A stretch of 64,000 nt of DNA, from NCBI RefSeq assembly GCF_001427105.1, contig NZ_LMGI01000001.1, positions 620,001 through 684,000 of the forward strand. Direction: 5' to 3'. The stretch is from Sphingopyxis sp. Root154 (lineage in GTDB: Bacteria > Pseudomonadota > Alphaproteobacteria > Sphingomonadales > Sphingomonadaceae). Under the pieces are notes generated by a model. That model was not told where the DNA came from. It saw only the letters and a list, made by a program, of their open reading frames with translations, and did not search any database. The position numbers and the translations under genes are program-made. This document shows positions 9,410 to 17,588 of this stretch, piece by piece. Each line of letters starts with the position of its first letter. Position 1 is the first letter of the stretch.

Positions 9410-9439
9410 CGGGCTCGCCCCTTTGGAGGTGCGAGCCCG
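9410..9439 (-). terminator. Probable intrinsic terminator after usp copy 2
   Basis: A nine-base stem CGGGCTCGC / GCGAGCCCG with a 12-base loop, 30 bases past the usp stop codon on the minus strand. On that strand it is followed by GCGATTTTAC. The U tract is short, so strength is uncertain. Confidence 0.6.
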
Positions 9440-9469
9440 AAGCCGGAGAGCAAGGCCAAAGGCCATCGA

Positions 9470-10264
9470 TCAATGGCTCATGAGCAGAGGAAATTTGCTC
9501 TCCGTCAGCAGATTCTTCGTGGTGCCGCCGAAGGTCTCGCGCAGCCGGCCGCGGCCGTAGGCGCCCATCACCATATAGTCCGCACGGAACATCGTGGCTT
9601 CGTCCGAGATCAGGAAATCGGCGTGAAACTTGCCGATGTCGGTCTTGCGAACATTCGCCTTGATGCCGTGGCGCGACAAATAGGTCGCGGCTTCCTCGGG
9701 GGCGATATGATTGTCGGGCCCTTGCGCGGTGAAGATCTCGACCTCCTTCGCGAAGGCGAGGAGCGGCACCGCGGCGCGGAGCGCGGCCGCCGCCGAGGGA
9801 CGGCCGTCCCATGCGACGAGCGCCCGCTCGAGCTCGAAGCGTTCGAGCGTCTCGGGCACCGCGAGCACGGGCGCACTCGCGCGCGCCACGATGCGGCTCG
9901 CAATGTCGCGCATGTCGGGCATCGGAAAGCCGTCAAGCGCGCGATTGAGGATGATGAGGTCGGCGAGGTCGGCGGCATCGAGCACCGCGTTTGCGATCTC
10001 GTCCATCGCGTCGATCCAGCTCCAGCTGACATCCTCGCGCGACAGGCGATCGCTGATCACCGACTTGTTCTTCGCTTCGCTTTCGCGCTCGTCGAGGACG
10101 ACGACGGTTTCGGCAAAGCCGAACCCATCGCCCGCGATGAGCGGATAGGGAGTGACGTCGATACAGGTCAGATGGCCTTCCACCGCGCGGGTGATATCGA
10201 GCGCCGCCTGCAGGCGGGCTTCCTGGCCATGGTCGTCATGTACGAGCAACAGGATATTTTTCAT
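9470..10264 (-). CDS. Universal stress protein, tandem UspA domains (copy 2)
   Basis: A 264-residue two-domain Usp protein starting MKNILLLVHDDHG at ATG 10264 behind AAGGAG. The C-terminal domain has the nucleotide loop in VMGAYGRGRLRETFGGTT. It is a paralogue of the protein at 5859-6668: both contain REDV.W near the end of domain 1 and SRHGI near the end of domain 2. No FNR box is apparent upstream; instead TACGGATAG occurs at 10330-10338, a motif that also occurs upstream of other genes in this window. It lies divergent to hsp20 across 417 bases. Confidence 0.92.
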   Translation of the reverse strand: MKNILLLVHDDHGQEARLQAALDITRAVEGHLTCIDVTPYPLIAGDGFGFAETVVVLDERESEAKNKSVISDRLSREDVSWSWIDAMDEIANAVLDAADLADLIILNRALDGFPMPDMRDIASRIVARASAPVLAVPETLERFELERALVAWDGRPSAAAALRAAVPLLAFAKEVEIFTAQGPDNHIAPEEAATYLSRHGIKANVRKTDIGKFHADFLISDEATMFRADYMVMGAYGRGRLRETFGGTTKNLLTESKFPLLMSH

Positions 10265-10329
10265 AAGCCGTCTCCTTTGTGTCTGCGATGAATTTATGGG
10301 CCGCACGCCCCGGCCGATATGCGCAATGA

Positions 10330-10338
10330 TACGGATAG
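10330..10338. promoter_or_regulatory. Recurring TACGGATAG motif between usp copy 2 and hsp20
   Basis: An exact nine-base match to the core seen at 19642-19650 and, on the other strand, at 38838-38846. It is 66 bases upstream of the usp start. It may be a FixJ-type response regulator site, but this is inferred from recurrence only. Confidence 0.4.
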
Positions 10339-10342
10339 AAAG

Positions 10343-10370
10343 GCGGCCGCCCGGATGTCCGGACGGCCGC
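10343..10370 (-). terminator. GC-rich hairpin beyond BON-domain relic
   Basis: Stem GCGGCCG / CGGCCGC with an inner pairing CCGGA/TCCGG. It sits 33 bases past the stop codon of the BON relic on the minus strand. An equivalent hairpin with the same outer stem follows the second BON relic at 29846-29874, so both look like the terminator of the same ancestral gene. Confidence 0.5.
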
Positions 10371-10402
10371 AGGGGGTCGCCTCTTCCCCAAGGCGAGCGG
10401 GA

Positions 10403-10500
10403 TCAGCTGTCGACCGCGAGATAATCCTCGACGTCGGTCACGCCCGGGGAGCCGGGCTCGCGGCACGGCCCCGAGCGAGCGCCCGGCGAGCGTGCACACC
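10403..10500 (-). pseudogene. Relic of a BON-domain protein gene (3' end only)
   Basis: Reading the minus strand, the last codons encode SPGVTDVEDYLAVDS and a stop. This is the typical end of a BON domain (APGV..VED.L.V), found in OsmY-like periplasmic proteins. Upstream codons are out of frame and no start is seen, so only the end survives. The rest of the 417-base usp-hsp20 interval (10265-10681) shows no gene. Compare the better preserved relic at 29902-30203. Confidence 0.5.
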
Positions 10501-10681
10501 CTGCCCGAGGCCGAGCCGGCCGCTTATCCGCAACTTCCCGTAAGGAGGGTTCCGATTGGGAGCTTCCCCAATTCAGCCGCCAGCAACGGCTCGGTAGGTC
10601 CGAGGTCGCGTCCCGATGGCGACGGCCCCTGCTCCGGCGCGGCCCGCCGTCCTGACAATATCCGCTTTGAAAAGGAGCAGT

Positions 10682-11170
10682 ATGATGAACGACCTTACCC
10701 CGACCCGCACCGCAGGCAGCCAGCCCGCCCAAGCCGAGCTTGGCGCGATGAACTGGCTACGCGGCGAACTCGACCGCATGTTCGAGGAATTCGCACCGCC
10801 CGGCCGCAGCCTGCTGAGCTACGTCCCGCGGCTCGTGAGCCCGCTCCCAGCGGTCGAGCTCGTCGATACCGGGTCGGCCTACAAGCTGACCGCCGAGCTC
10901 CCCGGGCTCACCGAAAAGGACATCCGGCTCGAGGTCGCCGACGGCGTCCTTCTGCTCGCGAGGGAGAAAGAGGAGTCGTCCGAACGGCGCGAGGACGGGC
11001 ATCTGATCAGCGAGCGGCGCCACGGCAGCTTCCGGCGCCGGATTGCTCTCCCCGCCGACGCCGACGCCGACGAGATCGAAGCGAAGTTCAAGCATGGATT
11101 GCTCAGCGTCGAGATCGCGAAGACCGAAAAGGCGCGCGATCATGCCCGCAAGATCAAGATCGGCAGCTAG
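10682..11170 (+). CDS. Hsp20 / alpha-crystallin small heat shock protein
   Basis: An ATP-independent chaperone that holds unfolding proteins. The 162-residue product starts at ATG 10682 behind AAGGAG. It has an N-terminal arm with MNWLRGELDRMFEEF, a full crystallin domain (about residues 58-145) starting PAVELVDTGSAYKLTAELPGL and including RRHGSFRRRIALP and the HGLLSVEIAK strand, then a short KIKIGS tail. The C-terminal I-x-I anchor is present as IKIG. No ROSE-like thermosensor was looked for computationally. Its neighbours suggest induction at low oxygen rather than only by heat. Confidence 0.94.
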   Translation: MMNDLTPTRTAGSQPAQAELGAMNWLRGELDRMFEEFAPPGRSLLSYVPRLVSPLPAVELVDTGSAYKLTAELPGLTEKDIRLEVADGVLLLAREKEESSERREDGHLISERRHGSFRRRIALPADADADEIEAKFKHGLLSVEIAKTEKARDHARKIKIGS

Positions 11171-11233
11171 ACGCGTGCGCCGGGGCCGCGCCTGCGGGGC
11201 GGTCCCGGCCGCCCCCCTTACCGGAGCAGAACA

Positions 11234-11356
11234 ATGTCCCTGACCCATCACACGGCCTCGCGCAGCGAGGCACTGCTGCGGCTCAAGCTCGGATCGGCGA
11301 TCCTTTCGTTGGTGATGGGCGCGACGCTTATCCTGGCGCTCGCCCCGCGCCTTTAG
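11234..11356 (+). CDS. 40-residue single-pass membrane peptide
   Basis: A short open frame from ATG 11234, with GGAG eight bases upstream, to TAG at 11356. The product has a charged N-terminus (MSLTHHTASRSEALLRLKLG) and one hydrophobic helix of about 18 residues ending LAPRL. It lies 63 bases after hsp20, probably on the same transcript. No family recognised. The good ribosome site and membrane-like composition support it; peptides of this size are easily missed by annotation. Confidence 0.55.
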   Translation: MSLTHHTASRSEALLRLKLGSAILSLVMGATLILALAPRL

Positions 11357-11380
11357 CCGCTTGGCCGAACCCATCGCGCC

Positions 11381-12358
11381 TTAGCGCGTTGGCGCGCCAC
11401 TCTCGTCGCCGCCGAGAATCTCGAGCGGCGCCGGGCTCGCGGTGCGAAGCGAGTCCGGCGTCACGATAACGCTGGTTCCCCCAGTCATGAGCGGGGCAAG
11501 CAGCGCGCGCAGATCGGCCGCGATATCGACGCGTCCGGCGAAGGGCACGGGCACCTTGGCGGCAATTGCGCCCGGGATGGCGACCTCGAGCCAGGCTGCC
11601 GCGCCCGATGCGCCCGACTGGCGGACGAATGCCGAGGTGCCGGTAACCGGACCTTCGATGCGCGCGGGCGCCGATCCGATCATGATCCCGTTGCGCAGCA
11701 CCAGCAGCCGCTGGTCGGCGGCGCTGACAATGATCGACACCGGGCCGCTTGGTGCCCGGTCCGGCTCCCATAGCACCGCGCCTTCGGCCAGCGCCGGCCC
11801 GGTCCGGAGCAGGGGATCGCCGGGAGCCGCGCGCGGCACGGCAGCGGCCTCGGTGACGATGACCGTCATCCCGAGCCGGGTCACGCCATAGAGGAGGCGG
11901 GCAAAAGCCTGCGGCAGCCGGATGCAGCCATGCGACGCCGGATAGCCCGGCAAGCGTCCGCCATGCAGCGCAACCCCGCCCCAGGTCAGCCGCTGCATAT
12001 AGGGCATGGGCGCATCGTCGTAGAGGTTCGAGCGATGATCGATGTCGCGCTGGAGGATCGTGAAGACGCCGGTCGGGGTTTCATGGCCCGCCTTGCCCGT
12101 CGAGACGGTGGTGATCGCGATCGGCACACCGTTGCGATAGAGGGTGCCGCGCTGGGTCGCGAGGCTTACGATCATGAGCAAAGGTCCGCGCGGCGCGATC
12201 TCGGGCGCCCAGATATAATCGCCGGGCGCCAGCCGCTCGGCCGCCTCGAGAACGCTCCCCTGCGGGCTCGCGGGCTCGGCCGACGCCGCGAGGGGAAGCC
12301 ATAGGGCCGCCCCCAGGAGGATCCCCGCCTTTCCGGCGAGCTTCACGTACCTGGCCAT
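11381..12358 (-). CDS. L,D-transpeptidase (YkuD domain), exported
   Basis: A periplasmic enzyme that forms or exchanges 3-3 peptidoglycan cross-links or attaches proteins to the wall. The 325-residue product has a signal peptide ending near ASAEPA, then the YkuD catalytic motif HGGRLPGYPASHGCIRLP (H132, H143, nucleophile C145, R147). The C-terminal 150 residues form a second region (from about residue 175) with a degenerate repeat of the first strands (VSIIVSAADQRLLVLRNG) and no cysteine motif. It starts four bases after the stop of fnrL copy 2 and is surely co-transcribed, linking wall remodelling to oxygen sensing. Confidence 0.9.
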   Translation of the reverse strand: MARYVKLAGKAGILLGAALWLPLAASAEPASPQGSVLEAAERLAPGDYIWAPEIAPRGPLLMIVSLATQRGTLYRNGVPIAITTVSTGKAGHETPTGVFTILQRDIDHRSNLYDDAPMPYMQRLTWGGVALHGGRLPGYPASHGCIRLPQAFARLLYGVTRLGMTVIVTEAAAVPRAAPGDPLLRTGPALAEGAVLWEPDRAPSGPVSIIVSAADQRLLVLRNGIMIGSAPARIEGPVTGTSAFVRQSGASGAAAWLEVAIPGAIAAKVPVPFAGRVDIAADLRALLAPLMTGGTSVIVTPDSLRTASPAPLEILGGDESGAPTR

Positions 12359-12362
12359 CGGT

Positions 12363-13046
12363 TCAGCCGGCCATGGCCGCGACGCGGGCCCGGTCGTTGA
12401 TCCGCACCGCGCGCCGCGAGGGAAGGTCGACGAGACCGTCGCTGCGCATGCGCGTGAGCTGCCGGCAGGTCGTCTCGATGGTCAGCCCCAATATGTCGGC
12501 AATCTGCTGGCGGCCGAAGGGCAGCTCGAAGCCGCCAGACCCGCCGCCGGCGCCGCCAGGAAGCCGTTCTTCCATATCGAGAAGAAAGGAGGCGACCTTC
12601 TCGGGCGCCGATTTGCGGCCGAGCAGCATCATCCAGTGCCGCGCCCGATCGAGTTCGTCGAGGGTGCGGTGCAAAAGCTTTTGCTGCAAATGCGGATGGC
12701 GGCCCGCGAAATCGTCGAACTGCTGGCGATTGAAGATGCAGACCTCGGCATCGGTCATCGCGGTGACCCGGTAAGGGCTTTGCTTGCCGAACGGACGGCC
12801 GATGAAATCGGAAGGGAAGACCAGGCCAACGATCTGCTCGCGGCCATCGGCGGTGGCGACGACGAGCTTGAGAACGCCTGCCAGGACATTCGCGACCGTC
12901 GGCGCTTCGTCGCCTTCCCAGAGCAGAGTGTGACCTGCCTTCACGCGCTGTCGCCGCCCCATGCGGCCAAGTTCGGCGGCTTCGTCGACGGCAAGGCTGG
13001 CGCAGATGGCGCGGCGTCGCACGGCGCAGGAAGCGCAGTCGCTCAT
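12363..13046 (-). CDS. Crp/Fnr-family oxygen regulator, FnrL type (copy 2)
   Basis: A 227-residue homologue of the regulator at 5138-5827, with the same cluster cysteines C4, C7, C15 and C103. The beta roll is nearly identical (RVKAGHTLLWEGDEAP). The recognition helix reads IETTCRQLTRM: the serine that contacts DNA in FNR is replaced by cysteine (C194) while E191 and R195 remain, so target preference or redox behaviour may differ. Start ATG 13046 follows GGGAGGA; upstream open codons to 13169 lack family sequence. GTGATTACGCAACTG lies about 130 bases upstream. Confidence 0.92.
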   Translation of the reverse strand: MSDCASCAVRRRAICASLAVDEAAELGRMGRRQRVKAGHTLLWEGDEAPTVANVLAGVLKLVVATADGREQIVGLVFPSDFIGRPFGKQSPYRVTAMTDAEVCIFNRQQFDDFAGRHPHLQQKLLHRTLDELDRARHWMMLLGRKSAPEKVASFLLDMEERLPGGAGGGSGGFELPFGRQQIADILGLTIETTCRQLTRMRSDGLVDLPSRRAVRINDRARVAAMAG

Positions 13047-13171
13047 CGCCGTCCTCCCGCAAGTGATGCGCGCACGGCGCTCCGGCCCGGTGCCGGGCGG
13101 TTGCCGCCTTGGCGGCGGAATGGATGTGGCTGACCCGTCATTCGGTCCAGATAGCGGTCCGCCGCGCATAG

Positions 13172-13186
13172 GTGATTACGCAACTG
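13172..13186. promoter_or_regulatory. Recurring TTACGCAA motif upstream of fnrL copy 2
   Basis: GTGATTACGCAACTG. It shares the core TTACGYAA with TCGTTACGTAAT at 16951-16962 and, on the opposite strand, ATTGCGTAACGAC at 13256-13268. The intergenic position and recurrence suggest a regulator site; the regulator is unknown. Confidence 0.35.
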
Positions 13187-13255
13187 TACGTATGCCGCTC
13201 GCGCGACGCTTTGCGGGGCACGGTCGGCGGTCCGACCGGGCCGGGCGTAAGGGCT

Positions 13256-13268
13256 ATTGCGTAACGAC
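13256..13268. promoter_or_regulatory. Recurring TTGCGTAA motif upstream of ydcH-dksA operon
   Basis: ATTGCGTAACGAC, the reverse complement of GTCGTTACGCAAT. It lies 57 bases before the small YdcH-like gene. Nearly identical to the element at 16950-16962 (GTCGTTACGTAAT). Confidence 0.35.
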
Positions 13269-13324
13269 AGTTGGCGCGTCGCGGCGCAATCCGGCGAGAC
13301 AAATCCGCGACGAAAGGACCGAAG

Positions 13325-13573
13325 ATGAGCGAAGCCGGCCACGACCTTCACACGCTGTTTCCCGACCATGGACCGACGCTCCATGCGCTCAAGCTGGGCA
13401 ACACCCATTTCCGTAAGCTCGCCGAAGATCATCATGACCTTTCGAGCCAGATCCAGCGCTCCGAGGCCTGCCTTGACGCGGTGCCCGACGAAGAGCTGGA
13501 GACGCTGAAGAAGAAGCGACTGTTCATCCTCGACGAGATCGCCGCGCTCATCGCGCACGAGGAGGCGGCGTGA
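13325..13573 (+). CDS. YdcH/DUF465-family small protein
   Basis: An 82-residue, highly charged, predicted coiled-coil protein. The core HFRKLAEDHHDLSSQIQRSE...LKKKRLFILDEIAALI matches the YdcH (DUF465) pattern of a short heptad hairpin. Function is not established. ATG 13325 follows AAAGGA. It overlaps the DksA-like gene (stop TGA 13571-13573 shares a base with ATG 13573), so the two are translationally coupled. Confidence 0.85.
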   Translation: MSEAGHDLHTLFPDHGPTLHALKLGNTHFRKLAEDHHDLSSQIQRSEACLDAVPDEELETLKKKRLFILDEIAALIAHEEAA

Positions 13574-13902
13574 TGCACAATCTGGCCGAGGTTCGCGCCG
13601 ACCTCGTCGCGCGGCTCGATCGGCTGGCCGCCCTGGTCGAGCGGGTGGAAAGCGAGCAGCGCGCGCCACTCGACGATGATACAGCCGAGCAGGCCGTCGA
13701 ACGCGAGGATGACGAGGCGCTCGACGCGCAGCAGCGCGCCGCGGACGCGGAGATGAAAGCGATCCGGCATGCGATCGCGCGGCTCGATGCCGGTCATTAT
13801 GGCCTCTGCACCTCGTGCGGCACGCCGATCGATGCCGCCCGCCTTGCGGCCTTGCCGACTGCGACGCATTGCATCGCGTGCGAACGCGAGCGCGGCGGCT
13901 GA
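13573..13902 (+). CDS. TraR/DksA-family zinc finger protein
   Basis: 109 residues: an N-terminal coiled coil (about 1-60) and a C4 zinc finger with C79, C82, C100 and C103 (CTSCGTP...CIAC). Such proteins bind the RNA polymerase secondary channel and alter promoter choice, often with ppGpp; short TraR-like forms may act without it. The sequence RLDAGHYGLCTSCG is the usual lead into the finger. GGAGG precedes ATG 13573. Its pairing with a YdcH protein inside the stress region suggests a role in global transcription during oxygen stress. Confidence 0.88.
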   Translation: MHNLAEVRADLVARLDRLAALVERVESEQRAPLDDDTAEQAVEREDDEALDAQQRAADAEMKAIRHAIARLDAGHYGLCTSCGTPIDAARLAALPTATHCIACERERGG

Positions 13903-13924
13903 GCGGCGGCACCGGACGCGCACC

Positions 13925-15202
13925 ATGAACGACGTACTATCACGCGCTGGACTCGAGGGGCTCGCCGGACTTGGGCTCGCGCTCCTTCTCGGGCTGCTCG
14001 TCGGCGTCCAGCGCGGCTGGAGCCTGCGCAACGAGGCGGCGGGCAGCCGCTTCGCCGGCGTGCGGACCTTTGCCCTGTTCGGCCTCGCGGGCGGCATGGC
14101 GGCAGCCGCCGCAGCCCAGGCCCCGGCGATTGCCGCGATCGTCTTCGGCGCCGCGGCGATCCTCATCCTCATCGGCTATGCGAAGAGCGCGCGTCCGCCC
14201 GACCAGCTCAGCGGCACGACGAGCCTCGCCGCGCTCATCACGCTCGGCTGCGGTTATCTTGCGGCGAGCGGCCGACCCGAGATGGCGGCGGTGATTGCCG
14301 TTGCCATGACGATGGTGCTCGCGCTCCGCGACGAGCTGCATCGCTGGGTCGCGGGGCTCAGCGATGTCGAGGTCGGGGCGATCGTCCGCTTCGCGCTCAT
14401 CGCGCTCGCCATCCTGCCCCTGCTGCCCGACCAGCGCTTCGGCCCTTATGACGCCTGGAACCCGCGCCAGCTCTGGCTGGTCGTCGTCTTCGTCTCGGGC
14501 TTCTCTTTTCTAGGCTATATTGCCGCGAAGCGCTTCGGGGCCTCGCGCGGAACGCTCGTCATGGCCGCGACCGGCGCAATGGTCTCCTCGACCGCGGTCA
14601 CCGCGGCGCTCGCGATGCGCGTGCGCGACGGCGAGGAAAGCGAAGCGATGGCGATCGCCGGGATCGGCGCCGCGTCGGCGGTGATGCTGATCCGCGCGGC
14701 GATCCTGACCGCGGTGCTGGCGCCGGCGGCCATGCCCGGATTCGCCTGGATCGCCGCGCCCGCGGCGCTGGTGAGCGGCGGAGCCATTTTCTTTGCGTTG
14801 CGCAGCCGCCGCGACGCCAGTGCCACCGACCGCCCCGTCGACCTCAAGAACCCGTTCCGCCTCGCTCCGGCGATCGGCCTCATGCTACTCGTCATGCTGC
14901 TGACGGTGGCCGCCCGCTGGACGATGGCACTGGTCGGCGAGCGCGGCCTCGCGCTCGTCATCGCGCTCTCGGGACTGGCCGACGTCGACTCCGCGATCAT
15001 CGCCGTGGGCTCGCTTCCCCAGGGTCTGCTCAAAGGCCAGCTCGCGACGGTCGTGATCGTCGCCCCGGTTCTCGCCAACACCTTGTTCAAGGGCGCGACC
15101 GCCGTGGCGATCGCCGGCTGGCGGAAGGGGTGGAAACTTGCGCTGCCGCTCGTCCTCAGCGTCGCGGCGAGCCTCACGCTGGTCCCGATCCTTCTCTTCT
15201 GA
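13925..15202 (+). CDS. MgtC/SapB-family membrane protein with DUF4010 domain
   Basis: A 425-residue inner membrane protein with about twelve helices. The N-terminal part (GLALLLGLLVGVQRGW...AGVRTFALFGLAGG) is the MgtC/SapB domain; the C-terminal part beginning near RFALIALAILPLLPDQ is DUF4010, with the conserved SSTAVTAALA and LADVDSAI. Proteins of this architecture are widespread and of unknown transport role; MgtC itself inhibits F-ATP synthase in Salmonella, but that cannot be carried over. It starts 23 bases after the DksA-like gene. Confidence 0.85.
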   Translation: MNDVLSRAGLEGLAGLGLALLLGLLVGVQRGWSLRNEAAGSRFAGVRTFALFGLAGGMAAAAAAQAPAIAAIVFGAAAILILIGYAKSARPPDQLSGTTSLAALITLGCGYLAASGRPEMAAVIAVAMTMVLALRDELHRWVAGLSDVEVGAIVRFALIALAILPLLPDQRFGPYDAWNPRQLWLVVVFVSGFSFLGYIAAKRFGASRGTLVMAATGAMVSSTAVTAALAMRVRDGEESEAMAIAGIGAASAVMLIRAAILTAVLAPAAMPGFAWIAAPAALVSGGAIFFALRSRRDASATDRPVDLKNPFRLAPAIGLMLLVMLLTVAARWTMALVGERGLALVIALSGLADVDSAIIAVGSLPQGLLKGQLATVVIVAPVLANTLFKGATAVAIAGWRKGWKLALPLVLSVAASLTLVPILLF

Positions 15203-15261
15203 AGCGCGGAGACGGATCATCGCCCTCGCGAGCGCGAAAGTTACCGAAAGAAAGGGCATTC

Positions 15262-16580
15262 ATGCCGATCACAAGCGACGAGGACGCACGGGCTCCCGCC
15301 GCATCGGCGGAGGCCAGGCCGAGCCCGAGAGAATTTCTTCGCGCGCTGGGCCCAGGGCTGATCGCCGGCGCCGCCGACGACGATCCGAGCGGGATCGGGA
15401 CGCATAGCCAGATCGGTGCGGCCTTCGGCTATCGCCTGTCCTGGACCTTCGTGCTCAGCTTCCCGTTGATGGTCGCGATCCAGGGCATCGCCGCCGAGAT
15501 CGGGCGGGTCACCGGAGCGGGGATCGCCCGCAATCTGCGGCGGCACTATCCGCGTCCCCTGCTCTGGTCGATGGTATCGCTCCTGCTGGTGGCGAACATC
15601 ATCAACCTCGGCGCCGATCTCGGTGCCATGGGCGCGGCGCTGGCGCTGCTCGCCGGCGGCGATGCCGGGCTCTACACCTTGCTGTTCGGCATCCTCAGCA
15701 TCGTCCTCGAGGTCGGCCTCAGCTATCCGCGCTATGCCGCGATCCTCAAATGGACGACGCTCACCCTCTTCACCTATGTCGCGGTGCTGTGCGTCGTCCA
15801 TGTGCCCTGAAGCCAAGCGCTCGGCGCGATGGTGGTCCCGGACATCGAGCTCAACGCCGCCTATGCCACCGCCTTTGTCGCGATCCTCGGCACGACGATC
15901 AGCCCCTATCTCTTCTTCTGGCAGGCCGGGCAGGAAATCGAGGAACAGCATCGCCATCATGCAAAACCGCTGTGTCTGACGCCGGCGGCGGCGGGTCCCG
16001 AACTGAAGCGCATCCGTATCGATACGCTGACCGGCATGGCGCTCAGCACGTTGATCTCGCTCGCGATCGTCTTCGCGACCGCGGCGACGCTACATGCGGA
16101 GGGGGTGCGCGACATCGCGACCTCGGCGCAGGCGGCAGAGCGCTGCGCCCGGTCGCGGGGGAGTTCGCCTTCGCGATGTTCGCGCTCGGGATCATCGGCA
16201 CCGGCCTTCTCGCGGTTCCCGTGCTGGCGGGATCGGCCGCCTATGCGGTGACCGAGATGGCGGGAATGGCGGGCAGCCTTGACGCCAATCCCCTCTCTGC
16301 CCGGCTCTTCTACGGCACGATCGCCGCGACGACGCTCGCGGGGGCCTCGCTCTCGGCGATCGGGATCGACCCGGCGCGCGCGCTTTACTGGGCCGCGGTC
16401 GTCAATGGCGTGCTCGCCGCGCCGCTCATGGTCGTGATGATGCTGATTGCGCGCAATCCGCGCGCGATGGGGCGCCTCCGTATTTCGCGGCAGCAGCTCT
16501 GGTCGGGCTGGGGGGCGACTGCGGTGATGGCAGCGGCCACCCTGCTCTTCTTTTTCTTCCTCGTCGCGGGACAGGTCTAG
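15262..16580 (+). pseudogene. NRAMP-family divalent metal transporter, broken by a stop and a frameshift
   Basis: Sequence of an Mn/Fe transporter of the NRAMP family: GPGLIAGAADDDPSGIGTHS is the helix 1 metal site and GTTISPYLFFWQAGQE lies further on. After VVHVP at 15807 an in-frame TGA (15808-15810) replaces what looks like a TGG Trp codon, and the frame then continues with SQALGAMVVPDIELN. Near 16140 one base is missing in GCAGAGCGCTG, after which the remaining helices (GEFAFAMFALGIIGTGLLAV) run in another frame to TAG 16580. Two separate lesions make a functional product unlikely unless they are sequencing errors. Expected length would be about 439 residues. Confidence 0.85.
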
Positions 16581-16900
16581 GCTCGCGCGCTTGCCTGTTC
16601 GGCGATCAGCGCGTCGATCCGGTCGCGCTGCGGCAGGACGATGCCGAGAAGCCCGGCAAGCGTTGCGGCGCCGAGCTTGCGCATCAGGCGCGCGCGATGG
16701 ATTTCGACGGTTCGGTGGCTGATGCCGAGCTCCTGCCCGATCTGCTTGTTCGTGAGCCCGCGCACTAGCCCGGCCGCGACCTCCATCTCGCGATGCGTCA
16801 GCAGATCGACCGGAGGCGCGGTACCCCGCTGCCGTGCGGCAGCGGCCGACGCCGAGCGGCGCGTTGATGCCATGGGGTATTCGCCGCGGCCTGTGGTCAT
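16577..16900 (-). CDS. Stand-alone LuxR/NarL-type HTH regulator
   Basis: A 107-residue protein consisting of a short disordered N-terminus and a LuxR-type helix-turn-helix: [40 protein letters not shown]. There is no receiver domain, so it is not a classical response regulator; it resembles the output half of FixJ. ATG 16900 has GGAAGG nine bases upstream; ATG 16909 is an alternative. It lies downstream of fixJ on the same strand, with GTCGTTACGTAAT about 50 bases upstream of its start. Confidence 0.85.
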   Translation of the reverse strand: MTTGRGEYPMASTRRSASAAAARQRGTAPPVDLLTHREMEVAAGLVRGLTNKQIGQELGISHRTVEIHRARLMRKLGAATLAGLLGIVLPQRDRIDALIAEQASARA

Positions 16901-16949
16901 GCGGTGCATCCTTCCGAAGGACAAAAGTCTATCGGGGACGCAGCATCGG

Positions 16950-16962
16950 GTCGTTACGTAAT
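16950..16962. promoter_or_regulatory. Recurring TTACGTAA motif between fixJ and the HTH gene
   Basis: GTCGTTACGTAAT, containing the palindrome TTACGTAA. It is 11 bases past the fixJ stop and 50 bases before the LuxR-type HTH start. Shares 12 of 13 bases with the element at 13256-13268 read on the opposite strand. Confidence 0.4.
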
Positions 16963-16973
16963 GTCCGCAGATG

Positions 16974-17588
16974 TCACGAGCCGAGTCCGGCCGCGAAAGC
17001 GAGCCGGAGGGCGTCCGAGAGGCTGCGGACGTCGAGCTTCGCCATGAGGTTGGCACGGTGGACCTCGACCGTGCGCGGCGAGATGCCGAGATCATAGGCG
17101 ATCGTCTTGTTGGGCAGCCCCTGCGCGAGGCCTTCGAGGACCTCGCGCTCGCGCGGGGTGAGGATGGCGAGAACCACCTCGGCTTCGGCGGCGCGCGCTG
17201 CGGCCCCCCCAGCGGCGGCCATGCGAGCGAAAGCCGTCTCGATCGAGCCGATCAGCACCGCCTTTTCGAAAGGCTTCTCCAGAAAATCGACCGCGCCGGC
17301 CTTCATCGCGCGCACCGCGATCGAGACGTCGGCATGGCCGGTCAGCACGATCACCGGCATGGTAACGCCGCGCTCGAGCAGCGCCTGCTGGACCTCGAGC
17401 CCGTCCATTTCGGGCATACGCACATCGAGCAGGATGCAGCCTTCGGAGACGTGCCGGATTTCCTTCAGGAAAGCGATGCCATTGGCCCAGGTCTCGACGG
17501 CATAGCCCGAAGTCTTGAGCATGAAGCTCGCCGAGCGCCGGATCGCCTCCTCATCGTCGACGATATGCACAAGCTTTCTATCCGACAT
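16974..17588 (-). CDS. fixJ: Response regulator FixJ
   Basis: The DNA-binding partner of the oxygen sensor FixL. The 204-residue protein has a receiver ([13 protein letters not shown]; phospho-acceptor D55 in [12 protein letters not shown] in VLTGHAD; K in FLEKPF) and a LuxR-type HTH ([20 protein letters not shown]...[16 protein letters not shown]). Length and both domains match FixJ. GGAGGA precedes two adjacent ATG codons (17588 and 17591). The start overlaps the end of fixL, giving a coupled fixL-fixJ operon. Confidence 0.94.
   Translation of the reverse strand: MSDRKLVHIVDDEEAIRRSASFMLKTSGYAVETWANGIAFLKEIRHVSEGCILLDVRMPEMDGLEVQQALLERGVTMPVIVLTGHADVSIAVRAMKAGAVDFLEKPFEKAVLIGSIETAFARMAAAGGAAARAAEAEVVLAILTPREREVLEGLAQGLPNKTIAYDLGISPRTVEVHRANLMAKLDVRSLSDALRLAFAAGLGS

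Noticed and set aside
15808-15810. TGA in the NRAMP gene as a selenocysteine codon
   Set aside because: The position is not catalytic, no stem-loop of SECIS type was seen right after it, and a second lesion further on shows the gene is broken anyway.
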